Assembly: GCF_000375485.1 (NCBI RefSeq)
Contig: NZ_AQXE01000004.1
Span: 157,529-221,528, forward strand
Length of the DNA: 64,000 nucleotides
Direction: 5' to 3'
Origin: Desulfovibrio oxyclinae DSM 11498
Lineage (GTDB): Bacteria; Desulfobacterota; Desulfovibrionia; Desulfovibrionales; Desulfovibrionaceae
Shown: positions 27,018-37,412 of the stretch, piece by piece
How positions within the stretch are numbered: the first letter of the stretch is position 1
Layout of the letters: the number at the start of each line of letters is the position of its first letter
Translations under genes and position numbers: made by a program
The notes under the pieces: model-generated
The model's database searches: none
What the model was told of the DNA's origin: nothing
What the model saw: the letters and a program-made list of their open reading frames with translations, nothing else

Positions 27018-29894
27018 CTACCACTGGACCGGCAGCTTGACCTTCTGGCCCGCCTTGTTGGTGAAGAAGACGTGCCCGTGCTCGCGGCCGAAGAGGTACA
27101 GGTCGCGCGTCACCGCCACGTCCTGCCGACAGTATTCGGTGATCAGGTCGAGCCTGCCTTCCTGCCACCACTTGAGGGCCTGAAGCCCGTCCGCAGACTT
27201 GGCGGCGTCGAGGGTGGCCTGTGCCGCGTTGTCCAGTTTGATGGCGTAGCCGAGCCGGTTCCTGATGTCCGCGCACAGGTCCAGCGAAGGCAGCTGCCGG
27301 AAGCGGAACGGGTGCAGCCCGCCCAGCACGGCGTAGTCGAACTTGATGTGGTTGTAGCCGATGACCAGATCGAACTTGCGCAGATGCTCCACCAGTTCGC
27401 CCATCTGGTGCTGCTCGTAGTCGAAAATCCTGTCGTGCTTCTGGTCGTAGAGACAGGCGATGGAGACGCCCATGCGGTCGGCACGGCCCCAGCCGCCCAC
27501 CTCCTGGGCGGAAAAGCGGGTTTCAATGTCCAGCACGCCGTAGCGCTTGGGCGCGGGTGTTTCGGAAACGGTCTCGCCGACTTCGATCTCCCGCAGCTGC
27601 ACCGAGTCGGGGTCGCCGCTGCGGATTGCTTCAAGGGTGAAGATGGCCGCGCTTTTGTCGATGGGGCGGTTGCCCGATCCGCACTTGGGCGAATGGACGC
27701 AGGATGGGCAGCCCAGATCGCAGGGACAGTCGCGAACTGCCTTGAGAGTGGTCTCCACCAGCTCATCTGCCTTGTGGAACGCCTGACGCGTCAGTCCGGC
27801 ACCGCCGGGAACGCCGTCGTAGACGAAGACTGCCGCACCTCCGGCCTGCTCGTGATACGGCGTGGAGATGCCGCCGAGGTCGTTGCGGTCAGTCATGACC
27901 AGAAGGGGCATGATGCCGATTGCCGCGTGCTCGAAAGCGTGGATGCCGCCCATGAAGTGGCGGTAATCCTCCTCGCAGCGACGCCGGATTTCCTCGGGGA
28001 TGTCGAACCAGATGCCCTCGGTGGTGAAGACGCTCGGCGGCGCGTCCAGCGGGATGACGCCCATGAGCTTGCTGCCGCGCACGCTGCGCTTCTCGTAGCC
28101 CGTGACCTGTTCGGTGACGCGCAGCTTGCCAAGAAAGACCCGCGTACCGAAGCAGACGCGCTGGTCGAGCACTTCGAGGATTTCGGTGGATTTCTCCCGT
28201 CGCACGCGGGTGTAGTAGCCGACCTTGCGCTTGAGGGCGCGCACCGTGCCGTGGGCGTCATCCACTTCCTGAATGACGTAGGTATTGCCGCGATGCAGAT
28301 ACACCGCGCCCGGATGCGTTTCCAGCCATGCGCGGTGGTTGTCGGTGGTGCCGATGACCGGCGCCTTTTCCGCACCGCGCGTGATGTCCTCGATGTGCAG
28401 CGTCTTGCCGGAGCTGCGCAGGTCCACCTCGCGGTGCGGGCGCTTGCGGCTGGTGACGATACCGGCCGGGAGTCCCGGCGCGTCCGGCTCCGCCTCAAAG
28501 AGCGCGCCCTGTTCGATCATGGTCTCCACGCGCTCCAGCACCTGCGGCTCGGCGAGGAATTCGTCGCTACGATACAGGCTGAGTTCTGCGGCGGCGCAGA
28601 CCAGATGCCGGTCCATCACCGCAGGGTTGAACGGATTGAGCATGACGGATTCGGGCGGACGGGAGAAGAAATCGTCGGGGTGGCGCATGAAATACTGGTC
28701 CAGCGCGTCCTCCTGCGCCACGAGGCAGACGGCGGAGTCCTGCCGGGCGCGCCCCACGCGTCCGCCGCGTTGCTGGGTGGCCATGACCGTGCCCGGGTAG
28801 CCCACGAGGATGCACAGGTCGAGCCCGCCGATGTCGATGCCAAGCTCCAGGGCGCTGGTGGAGATCACGGCCAGCAGGTCGCCCTCTGCCATGCGGTGCT
28901 CGATGTCACGCCGTTCCTCGGGCAGAAATCCGGCGCGGTATGCGGAGATGCGGTCGCGATACTTGCCGGAGCGTTCCGCGCACCACAGGGAGATGAGCTC
29001 CGTGAGTTTGCGTGACTGGCAGTAGACGATGGTTCGCATCTCGCGGGCCAGCGCGGCCTGCAAGAGTTGGATGGCGGATTGGGAGGGGCCTGCCTCGGGG
29101 TTGAGGAAGACCATGTGCCGCTGGCCGGTTGGTGCGCCGGATTCGCGGATTTCCTTGACGTCCAGCCCGGTGAGCATGGTGCACAGTTCGGCCGGGTTGC
29201 CAACGGTGGCGGAGCAGAAGATGAACGTCGGGTTGGAGCCGTAATGGCGGCACAGCCGGATGAGCCGTCGAAAGACCATGGCCATGTGCGAGCCGAGCAC
29301 GCCGCGATAGGTGTGAACCTCGTCCACCACAATGTGCGTCAGGTTGCCGAGCAGCTCGGCCCAAGAATCGTGATGCGGCAGCACGGAGAGGTGCAGCATC
29401 TCCGGGTTGGTCAGCAGGGCGTTTGGCGGACTGGTGCGGATTTTCTTGCGGAAATGCGGAGTGGTGTCGCCGTCGTAGGTGGCGGCGGTGGGCCGCCGAT
29501 GCTCGGGCATGTACGTGGCCAGGTCATTGAAATTCTTGAGCTGATCCTGCGCCAGCGCCTTGAGCGGGAACAGGAAGATGGACCGCGAGTCGGGATCGCG
29601 CAGCACCTGTTCCAGAATGGGCAGGGTGTAGGTCAGGGTCTTGCCGCTTGCCGTGGGTGTCGCCACCACCACATGCCTGCCCGCGCGGATATGATCGTGC
29701 GCCTGCACCTGATGCGAATACAGGTCGTCGATGCCCATCCGGCCGAGCGCGTCCACGATGGGCCGGGGCCACGGTTCGCGCGGCTTTTCAAAGTGCGCAT
29801 CACCGCCCGGAAGGACGCGGTGGTGCGCCACCTGGTGGCCCAGCCGCTCGGAGTCGAGCAGGGCGCTGACGTATTCCTGAACCGGCGACTGCAT
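27018..29894 (-). CDS. MrfA-like DEAD/DEAH helicase fused to an MrfB-like DEDDy exonuclease
   Basis: 958 residues. The N-terminal superfamily 2 helicase core has the Walker A ATPTASGKT and the box IVVDEVHTYRG. The MrfA/YprA C-terminal region (DUF1998) has the four-Cys cluster CPCDLGCPSCVHSPKC. From about residue 784 a separate RNase H-like domain begins: LDIET (Asp789, Glu791), NHIKFD (Asp853) and YCRQD (Tyr921, Asp925), a complete DEDDy set. In Bacillus subtilis MrfA and MrfB are separate proteins that repair mitomycin C damage; here they form one chain. It should unwind DNA and digest the released strand. The ATP-grasp gene ends 11 bases upstream. Confidence 0.85.
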   Translation of the reverse strand: MQSPVQEYVSALLDSERLGHQVAHHRVLPGGDAHFEKPREPWPRPIVDALGRMGIDDLYSHQVQAHDHIRAGRHVVVATPTASGKTLTYTLPILEQVLRDPDSRSIFLFPLKALAQDQLKNFNDLATYMPEHRRPTAATYDGDTTPHFRKKIRTSPPNALLTNPEMLHLSVLPHHDSWAELLGNLTHIVVDEVHTYRGVLGSHMAMVFRRLIRLCRHYGSNPTFIFCSATVGNPAELCTMLTGLDVKEIRESGAPTGQRHMVFLNPEAGPSQSAIQLLQAALAREMRTIVYCQSRKLTELISLWCAERSGKYRDRISAYRAGFLPEERRDIEHRMAEGDLLAVISTSALELGIDIGGLDLCILVGYPGTVMATQQRGGRVGRARQDSAVCLVAQEDALDQYFMRHPDDFFSRPPESVMLNPFNPAVMDRHLVCAAAELSLYRSDEFLAEPQVLERVETMIEQGALFEAEPDAPGLPAGIVTSRKRPHREVDLRSSGKTLHIEDITRGAEKAPVIGTTDNHRAWLETHPGAVYLHRGNTYVIQEVDDAHGTVRALKRKVGYYTRVRREKSTEILEVLDQRVCFGTRVFLGKLRVTEQVTGYEKRSVRGSKLMGVIPLDAPPSVFTTEGIWFDIPEEIRRRCEEDYRHFMGGIHAFEHAAIGIMPLLVMTDRNDLGGISTPYHEQAGGAAVFVYDGVPGGAGLTRQAFHKADELVETTLKAVRDCPCDLGCPSCVHSPKCGSGNRPIDKSAAIFTLEAIRSGDPDSVQLREIEVGETVSETPAPKRYGVLDIETRFSAQEVGGWGRADRMGVSIACLYDQKHDRIFDYEQHQMGELVEHLRKFDLVIGYNHIKFDYAVLGGLHPFRFRQLPSLDLCADIRNRLGYAIKLDNAAQATLDAAKSADGLQALKWWQEGRLDLITEYCRQDVAVTRDLYLFGREHGHVFFTNKAGQKVKLPVQW

Positions 29895-29905
29895 GGCTGC
29901 GCAGT

Positions 29906-31053
29906 CTACAGCAACAGCTTGCGGAAGTCTTCCCTGAGGATGTTGAACAGCTCGGGCACGTTGGCGTTGGCGGTCTGGGAGAAGGCCAGCGCGAAGACTG
30001 GATATTTTTTCCAGTCGATGTCCCGCAGTTCCAGCACCTTGTCGAACAGCGCGGCAAAGGCGTCGTGATCGTAGCCTGTCATGGCCTTGCGGTCCACGTC
30101 CTCGGGCACGTCACCGATGGTCATGGCGGTGGTCACGCCCGCGCGGGTCTCCAGCAGCCGGGGCCAGTCCGGGCGCTGGTTGGTGAAGTAGAACTCGTAC
30201 GGGTCGAAACCCCATGCGTGCCGGGTGATGTCCGCCACGCACCAGCCGGCGAAGCGCAGCGGGTTGGCCTCGATGGGCAGCATGGAATTCTTTTTGCGCC
30301 GGAACTCCACATGCGCCGGAAAGTTGCGGAAACCGCAGGTCTTGCCGAGCTGGGCCGTGAACTCCGTCACCGGGCCGAGCATACGGTGCATCACTTCGTC
30401 GGACGTGTAGTAGAGGCGGTCGCTCACGTCGTCGTCCGAGCCGAAGGGGTGGTGCAGAATGTTGATGATCACGGGCCAGCCGCCGTCGTCCCAGTAGACG
30501 TCAACGGCGTACTCCTCGCCGCCTGCGGCCTCTTCAACAATGTAGGTGCCCGCATTGACAACTTCCGACGGGTATTGGTCGTTCAGCCGGTCCTGCTCGC
30601 GCAGAATGGCTTCCTTCACCTCGGGCCAGTCGTCATCATCTTCCACGCGGTGTACGCCGAGGCTGAAGAAGCCGCGTGCAGGCTTGATGATGAACGGCAA
30701 CGGCATGCTGGAGGGATCGAAGTCGTCCAGCTCGTCCACGTCGAGGCGGGTGTACTGATAGTCGGGGTACATGTCCGCGATGGTGTCGCGGAACAGCGCC
30801 TTGTCCTTGCAGGTCTCGATCATCTCCGCCACCGGGCTGTCGCCCAGCTCGCGCATGATGAGGTCGAGGCTGTTTTCGGAGTTGGCGTAGATGCGAGAGG
30901 TTCGCGCCTCCGGGAAGAAGGAGGATTTGGGCGTGAAACGCAGGTCGGCGTCGCCCGCCATGGCGCGGGCCTGCGCGGTGTCGAGCACCGGCAGGTTCTG
31001 ACGCGACGCGCTGCATTTCAGAAAATTCGAGACGTAGGGCTTGTCCAGTATGA

Positions 31054-31057
<4 letters not shown>
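29906..31057 (-). CDS. ATP-grasp domain protein
   Basis: 383 residues. The ATP-grasp fold is seen from FIIKPARGFFSLGV (nucleotide-binding Lys) through EEAAGGEEYAVDVYWD to the metal-binding EANPLRFAGW near residue 270. ATP-grasp enzymes ligate a carboxylate to an amine or thiol through an acyl phosphate. I cannot assign the substrate. The ATG overlaps the stop of the NtrC-like regulator gene by 4 bases, so the two are translationally coupled, which is an unusual partnership. Confidence 0.72.
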
Positions 31058-32433
<1,376 letters not shown>

Positions 32434-32451
32434 GCTTGCCTCCGCGGTTTT

Positions 32452-32479
32452 CCCGGGACCGGATCGCTCCGGTCCCGGG
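32452..32479 (-). repeat. Perfect 12-bp inverted repeat in the leader of the NtrC-like gene
   Basis: CCCGGGACCGGA-TCGC-TCCGGTCCCGGG. No T-run follows on either strand, so it is not a clear terminator. It lies just before the NtrC-like ribosome site and may stabilise mRNA ends or reduce read-through. Confidence 0.6.
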
Positions 32480-32487
32480 TGACGCCG

Positions 32488-34128
32488 CTACTGATATTTC
32501 TTCAGATCCGCCTCGCGGATCTCCTTGCGCTTGATCTTGCCCGAGATGGTCTTGGGCAGGTCCTTAACATATTCCACGATGCGTGGATACTTGTACGGTG
32601 CGGTCACGGACTTCACGTGAGCCTGAATGCTCTTGGTCAGCTCATCCGAACCCTCGAAGCCCTTGGCGAGCACCACGGTGGCCTTGACCGCCATGCCCCG
32701 GACCGGATCGGGAACGCCGGTGACGGCGGCCTCCACCACGGCCTCATGGGTGATGAGCGCGGATTCCACCTCAAAGGGGCCGATGCGGTAGCCGGAGCTC
32801 TTGATGAGGTCGTCGGTGCGGCCCATGAACCACATGAAGCCGTCCTCGTCCTCCCATGCCTTGTCGCCGGTGTGGTACCAGCCGTCGAATTTCACCGAGG
32901 CGGTCTTTTCTGGCTCGTCCATGTAGCTGTCGAACAGGCCGAGTACCGGTTTGTCAATGCGGATGCAGATTTCGCCTTCTTCGCCGCGCGGCACGGGTGC
33001 GCCGGTCTCGTCGAGCAAAGCGATCTCCCAGCCGGGAACCGGACGGCCGATGGAGCCGGGCTTGGGTTCCATGAACTTGAAGGTGGCGATTTGCAGGGTG
33101 GTCTCGGTCTGGCCGTATCCTTCATAGATGGGCAGGCCGGTGGCCTCCTTCCAGTTGTGGAATACGGACTCGTTGAGCAGTTCGCCCGCAGTGGTGCAGT
33201 GGCGCAGCTCGGAGAGATCCCAGCCGCTCAGGTCCTCGCGCACGAGGAAACGGTAGACCGTGGGCGGCGCGCAGAAGGTGGTGATCTTGTTCTCGCTCAG
33301 GATGTCCAACAGGTCCGAAGGTTCGAACTTGCCGCGAAAGTCCCAGACGAAAACGGCGGCCCCGGCCATCCACTGGCCGTAGAACTTGCCCCAGACCGAT
33401 TTGGCCCAGCCGGTGTCGGACAGGGTCAGGTGCAGGTCGCCGGGTTCGAGGTCGTGCCAGTGCGCGCCGGTGGTGAAGTGGCTCACCGGATAGTCGAAGC
33501 GGTGCAGGACCATCTTGGGCAGCCCGGTGGTGCCGGAGCTGAAGAAGATGACCATGGGATCGTCTCCGCCGGGCGCATCCTCGGTACGCGGGAAGTCCGG
33601 CGTGCCCTCGGTGACGACCTTGCCGAAGGATTCCCATCCGTCGGCGGGCTGGCCGTCGAGCTGCAGCAGCAGGTTCAGGTCCGGACATTCGTCCCGAGCG
33701 GCCTCCACGCGGTCGGCCACGGTGTCCTCGCAGATCACGCAGGAAATGTTCGCGTAATTGACGCGGGTGACGATGTCTTTGGTGGTCAGCAGCGAGGGGG
33801 AGGGGATGGGCAGCGCGCCTATGCGGTGCAGGGCGAGCATGGTGGTCCAGTACTCCACGCGGCGGTAAAGGATGATCATGACCCGGTCGCCCCTTTTCAC
33901 GCCGCGTTTGACCAGCGCGTCCGCCAGCCGCATGGACTGGTCGCGGAAAAAGGCGAAATCGTATTCGGTGCGGTTGCCCGCGTCGTCCACGTGCACCAGC
34001 GCGGTGCGCGTCGGGTCGGCCTCGGCGGTCTTGTCGAGGAAGTCGTAGGAAAAGTTGAAGTTCTCGGGCGCTTCGAGCGTGTAGTTTTCGCAGAAGTCCC
34101 TGTAGTCGGCGTATTCGTTCTTATTCAT
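32488..34128 (-). CDS. Acyl-CoA synthetase (AMP-forming, medium-chain type)
   Basis: 546 residues. The adenylation P-loop is FFSSGTTGLPKM, followed by YGQTETT, the DGWYHTGDKAWEDEDG hinge region, and the C-terminal Lys in PKTISGKIKRKEIRE. The order and length fit the medium-chain acyl-CoA synthetase (ACSM) type more than acetyl-CoA synthetase. It activates a carboxylic acid to its CoA thioester with ATP. It follows an XRE-cupin regulator gene on the same strand, the second of two such pairs. Substrate unknown. Confidence 0.85.
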   Translation of the reverse strand: MNKNEYADYRDFCENYTLEAPENFNFSYDFLDKTAEADPTRTALVHVDDAGNRTEYDFAFFRDQSMRLADALVKRGVKRGDRVMIILYRRVEYWTTMLALHRIGALPIPSPSLLTTKDIVTRVNYANISCVICEDTVADRVEAARDECPDLNLLLQLDGQPADGWESFGKVVTEGTPDFPRTEDAPGGDDPMVIFFSSGTTGLPKMVLHRFDYPVSHFTTGAHWHDLEPGDLHLTLSDTGWAKSVWGKFYGQWMAGAAVFVWDFRGKFEPSDLLDILSENKITTFCAPPTVYRFLVREDLSGWDLSELRHCTTAGELLNESVFHNWKEATGLPIYEGYGQTETTLQIATFKFMEPKPGSIGRPVPGWEIALLDETGAPVPRGEEGEICIRIDKPVLGLFDSYMDEPEKTASVKFDGWYHTGDKAWEDEDGFMWFMGRTDDLIKSSGYRIGPFEVESALITHEAVVEAAVTGVPDPVRGMAVKATVVLAKGFEGSDELTKSIQAHVKSVTAPYKYPRIVEYVKDLPKTISGKIKRKEIREADLKKYQ

Positions 34129-34224
34129 CGTTTCTCTCCGTGATTCCGTAGGGTTGACTCATTGTCGGGTCGCAGTCGTACCAATGGTTGCGGGGCTTGG
34201 TGCGGGCGGACCTAGCGGCCAGCC

Positions 34225-34779
34225 CTATAGAATCACGTCGAGGAAAACGGCGTCGGCGTCGTCGAGTCCACGCAGGGCGTGCGGGGATTCGGAGTTGAAG
34301 TACAGGCTGTCGCCCGGTTCCAGCGCGATGGACTCGCCGTTGATGCGAATTTCAAGGCGTCCTTCGAGCATGTAGATGAACTCCTGCCCCTTGTGGCTGA
34401 CTTCGTTCATCTCGGCTTCGGACTTGGGCGGCACGCGGATGTGGAAGGGTTCCATTTCGCGGCCCACGAACTTGTAGCCGAGGCTCTTGTAGTCGTAGTC
34501 CTCGCGCCGGTCCACTGCGAAGCCCTCTCCCTTGCGGACCACCGCATAGGATTTGAGGTGCGGTTCGCGGCCGGAGATCAGGGTGGTCAGATCCACCTTG
34601 CACAGCCGGGACACGTCGAGCATGTAGCCCACCGGGATTTCCTCGGTGCCGGATTCGAAGCGCGTGACGTCGCCTTCGCTTCTGCCGAGCTTCTCGGCCA
34701 TTTCGCCGACGGTCCAGCCCATGTCGTCGCGCAGGCCCGAGAGTCTCGCGGCGATCTCCTTGTATTGCTGTTCGGCCAT
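34225..34779 (-). CDS. XRE-family regulator with C-terminal cupin (copy 2)
   Basis: 184 residues. The helix-turn-helix near residues 10-60 reads LRDDMGWTVGEMAEKLGRSE. The C-terminal cupin near 110-184 has the motif around FIYMLEGRLEIRI and LEPGDSLYFNSESPHALRG. Such proteins sense a small ligand through the cupin and repress nearby genes. The start at 34779 has AAGGAG; the frame to 34821 is not needed. It lies between two acyl-CoA synthetase genes and pairs with the one 96 bases downstream. Confidence 0.85.
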   Translation of the reverse strand: MAEQQYKEIAARLSGLRDDMGWTVGEMAEKLGRSEGDVTRFESGTEEIPVGYMLDVSRLCKVDLTTLISGREPHLKSYAVVRKGEGFAVDRREDYDYKSLGYKFVGREMEPFHIRVPPKSEAEMNEVSHKGQEFIYMLEGRLEIRINGESIALEPGDSLYFNSESPHALRGLDDADAVFLDVIL

Positions 34780-34847
34780 GGTCGCTCCTTTTGAGCGGTT
34801 CGGGTTCCTGTGCCGGGCCATGTGGCCCGGATGCCGTTGCCGTGAAA

Positions 34848-34875
34848 CGCCGCCCCGGAGGGTCCCGGGGCGGCG
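34848..34875 (-). terminator. Strong hairpin after the first acyl-CoA synthetase gene
   Basis: Perfect 11-bp stem (CGCCGCCCCGG / CCGGGGCGGCG) with a 6-base loop; on the minus strand only TTT follows. It may partly terminate the upstream regulator-synthetase unit before the second unit. Confidence 0.5.
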
Positions 34876-34949
34876 GTATCGTCTCTTTTCAAATGCGGGC
34901 CGGACGCTGGGTGCGCTTTTCTGCGCGCGTGCCGGAGCGGTCCCGCGGG

Positions 34950-36599
34950 CTATGCATCGGGGAACAGGTCCCCGGCGATTTCCCTGAGTTTGTATTTCTG
35001 GATCTTGCCGCTGGCTGTCATGGGATATTCGTCCACGAAGGCCACGTACCGGGGCGTCTTGTACCGCGCGATCTTGCCGCGGCAGTAGTCCTTGACGTCC
35101 TCCGGCTGCATGTCGGCGTTTTCCTGCAGGATGATGAACGCTCCCACCTCTTCGCCGAAACGTTCGCTCGGAACGCCAGCCACCTGAACGTCCTGCACGC
35201 CCGGCATGGTGTACAGGAATTCCTCGATCTCGCGCGGGTAGATGTTCTCCCCGCCGCGGATGATCATGTCCTTGAGGCGGCCGGTGATGGACAGGAAGCC
35301 GTCTTCGTCCATGACGCCGAGGTCGCCGGAGTGCAGCCAGCCATCCTGATCAATGGTCTCTTCCGTGGCCTTTTCATTATTGTAGTAGCCGCGCATGACG
35401 TTGTAGCCCCGGCAGCAGACCTCGCCCTGCACCCCGGCCGGACATTTCCCGCCGGTCTCGGGGTCCACGATGCTGACCTCGATCTCGGGCATGGAGCGGC
35501 CCACGGTCTCGGTCATCTGGCGCATGGTGTCGCCGATGCGGGTCTGGGTCATGACGGGGCTGGTCTCGGTCAGGCCGTAGCAGATGGTGATTTCGCTCAT
35601 GTTCATGCGGTCGATCACCTGCTTCATGACTTCAACCGGGCAGGGGGAGCCGGCCATGATGCCGGTGCGCAGCGAGGAGTAGTCGAACTTGTCGAATATC
35701 TTGTGCTGCAGGATGGCGATGAACATGGTGGGCACGCCGTAAAGGGCGGTACACTTTTCCTGCTCCACGGCCACCATGACCTGCAAGGGATCGAAGTCTT
35801 CGAGGATGACCATGGTCACCCCGTGGTTCACGCAGGCCAGCACGCCAAGAACACAGCCGAAGCAGTGGAACAGAGGCACGGTCAGGCACAGCCTGTCCTC
35901 GGCGGAATAGTTCATGTTCGCGCCGATCCAGTAGCCGTTGTTGCCGATGTTGTAGTGCGTGAGCTGCACGCCCTTGGGGAAGCCCGTGGTTCCCGAGGTG
36001 TACTGCATGTTGACCACGTCGTGCGGGTCAAGCGACTCCTGCCGTTCGAAGTACTCCTCGTCGGAGACCACGGCGGACATGCCGATGACCTCGGGGATGT
36101 TGTACATGCCCCGGTGCTTCTCAAGGCCGAGATAGAAGACGCGCTTGAGGTGCGGGAAGCGGTTGGTGCTGAGCCTGCCGCGTTCCTGCGAGCGCAGTTC
36201 GGGGATGAGCTCGTAGGTGGTGGAGAGGTAGTCGTGGTCGCGGTACTGCCCGATGATGAACAGGTTCTCGCACTCCGAGTTCTGGAGCAGGTACTCCAGC
36301 TCGTGGGTGCGGTAGTGCGTGTTCACGGTCAGCAGCACGGCGCCGATCTTGGCCGTGGCGAACTGAAGCGCCACCCAGTAGGGCACGTTGTTGGCCCAGA
36401 CGGCGACCTTTTCGCCCTTTTTCACGCCGAGTGCCATCAGGCCCTTGGCGAGGTCGTCCACCAGTTCGCCGAACTCTTTCCACGTCAGGCGGAACTCGCG
36501 GTCCACGTAGACCACGGCCTCCTGATCGGGATACTGCTCGACGGTCTCGTCCAGAATCTGGCCGAGCGTTATTTCGCGAAGCGGTTGTTCTCGATGCAT
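34950..36599 (-). CDS. Acyl-CoA synthetase (AMP-forming, FadD/ACSF2-like)
   Basis: 549 residues. The P-loop is QYTSGTTGFPKGV, followed by YGLTETSPV, GWLHSGDLGVMDEDG, RLKDMIIRGGENIYP, and the C-terminal catalytic Lys in MTASGKIQKYKLRE. This pattern matches the ACSF2/FadD-like group of fatty or aromatic acyl-CoA synthetases. The start is 14 bases after the first XRE-cupin gene, so they are one transcription unit. It shares only family-level similarity with the synthetase at 32488-34128, suggesting related but distinct substrates. Confidence 0.87.
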   Translation of the reverse strand: MHREQPLREITLGQILDETVEQYPDQEAVVYVDREFRLTWKEFGELVDDLAKGLMALGVKKGEKVAVWANNVPYWVALQFATAKIGAVLLTVNTHYRTHELEYLLQNSECENLFIIGQYRDHDYLSTTYELIPELRSQERGRLSTNRFPHLKRVFYLGLEKHRGMYNIPEVIGMSAVVSDEEYFERQESLDPHDVVNMQYTSGTTGFPKGVQLTHYNIGNNGYWIGANMNYSAEDRLCLTVPLFHCFGCVLGVLACVNHGVTMVILEDFDPLQVMVAVEQEKCTALYGVPTMFIAILQHKIFDKFDYSSLRTGIMAGSPCPVEVMKQVIDRMNMSEITICYGLTETSPVMTQTRIGDTMRQMTETVGRSMPEIEVSIVDPETGGKCPAGVQGEVCCRGYNVMRGYYNNEKATEETIDQDGWLHSGDLGVMDEDGFLSITGRLKDMIIRGGENIYPREIEEFLYTMPGVQDVQVAGVPSERFGEEVGAFIILQENADMQPEDVKDYCRGKIARYKTPRYVAFVDEYPMTASGKIQKYKLREIAGDLFPDA

Positions 36600-36613
36600 T
36601 GCTGCTCCTTCGG

Positions 36614-37177
36614 CTATTCGGGGAAATAGAGCACGGCGTATATCTCGACCTTTTCATCGCCGTGGGCCGAGACGTTGTGCGGCACTATGGAGTTGAAATA
36701 GATGCTGTCACCGGGACCGAGCACGGATTCCTCCTTGCCGTAGGTCACGGAGAGCTGTCCGGAGTGGACGATGATGAACTCTTCGCCCTCGTGGGAGGAC
36801 AGGGTCTTGTCCTCGCCGGATTCCGGAAGTATTTCAACGAAGAACGGCTCCATGTGGCGGTCGCTCTTTCCCTTTCCGAGGGAGTAGTACTTGAATTCGG
36901 CCACGTCCTTGTGGCGGTGCATGGTCAGCTCTTCCTCGCGCTCGTCCAGACGGACCACCAGCGGGTCGCGGCTGACTTGGTCGTCGAGGAAGGTGCCCAG
37001 CCGCACGCCGAGGGCGCGGGCGATCTTGAGTAGCGGTCCTAGGGAGGGGTACATGTCGTCGCTTTCAACGGCCTTGAGGAACTCGGCTTCGAGTCCCGTG
37101 CGTTCGGCAAGCTCATCAACGCTGATGTCCTGCTTTTCCCTGAACGACTTGATACGGTCGCCAATCTTGCTATCCAT
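36614..37177 (-). CDS. XRE-family regulator with C-terminal cupin (copy 1)
   Basis: 187 residues. The helix-turn-helix near residues 5-60 has IKSFREKQDISVDELAERTG. The cupin near 110-187 has SSHEGEEFIIVHSGQLSV and LGPGDSIYFNSIVPHNV. The start at 37177 follows a perfect AAGGAGG; the frame to 37291 is unsupported. It shares the same architecture as the regulator at 34225-34779. It heads the minus-strand series and is divergent from the TPR/FetAB genes. Confidence 0.87.
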   Translation of the reverse strand: MDSKIGDRIKSFREKQDISVDELAERTGLEAEFLKAVESDDMYPSLGPLLKIARALGVRLGTFLDDQVSRDPLVVRLDEREEELTMHRHKDVAEFKYYSLGKGKSDRHMEPFFVEILPESGEDKTLSSHEGEEFIIVHSGQLSVTYGKEESVLGPGDSIYFNSIVPHNVSAHGDEKVEIYAVLYFPE

Positions 37178-37338
37178 GTACGGATCCTCCTTTTCCACCG
37201 GGCCCCGCCCGGTGACCGGCACCTGCCGGCGTTTATCAGTGAAACCTCTACCGTAAGCAGGGCGTTTACCCGAATCCGTGGCAAAAGTCACGAGGGGGCA
37301 ACCCCTCTTGCCGGGGACGAATTGTTACTTTACCATGC

Positions 37339-37366
37339 TTGAACGGGCGGTCGGATTGCGTATAAT
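37339..37366 (+). promoter_or_regulatory. Strong sigma-70 promoter of the TPR-fetA-fetB genes
   Basis: TTGAAC, a 16-base spacer and a perfect TATAAT. The predicted transcript starts near 37373, 40 bases before the GTG start at 37413, which rules out the upstream ATGs as starts. Confidence 0.8.
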
Positions 37367-37372
37367 CCGACC
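37349..37372. promoter_or_regulatory. Palindromic operator overlapping the -10 box
   Basis: GGTCGGATT-N6-AATCCGACC, a perfect 9-bp inverted repeat centred on and covering the TATAAT. The position is that of a repressor site. The cognate regulator is unknown; the divergent XRE-cupin protein is one candidate. Confidence 0.65.
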
Positions 37373-37412
37373 CTGCAAGACCGCACTTCACGGCATACTC
37401 AGGAGAGCACCA

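Noticed and set aside
37278..37412. Upstream ATG starts of the TPR protein
   Set aside because: They lie before or within the promoter; GTG 37413 has a proper AGGAG.
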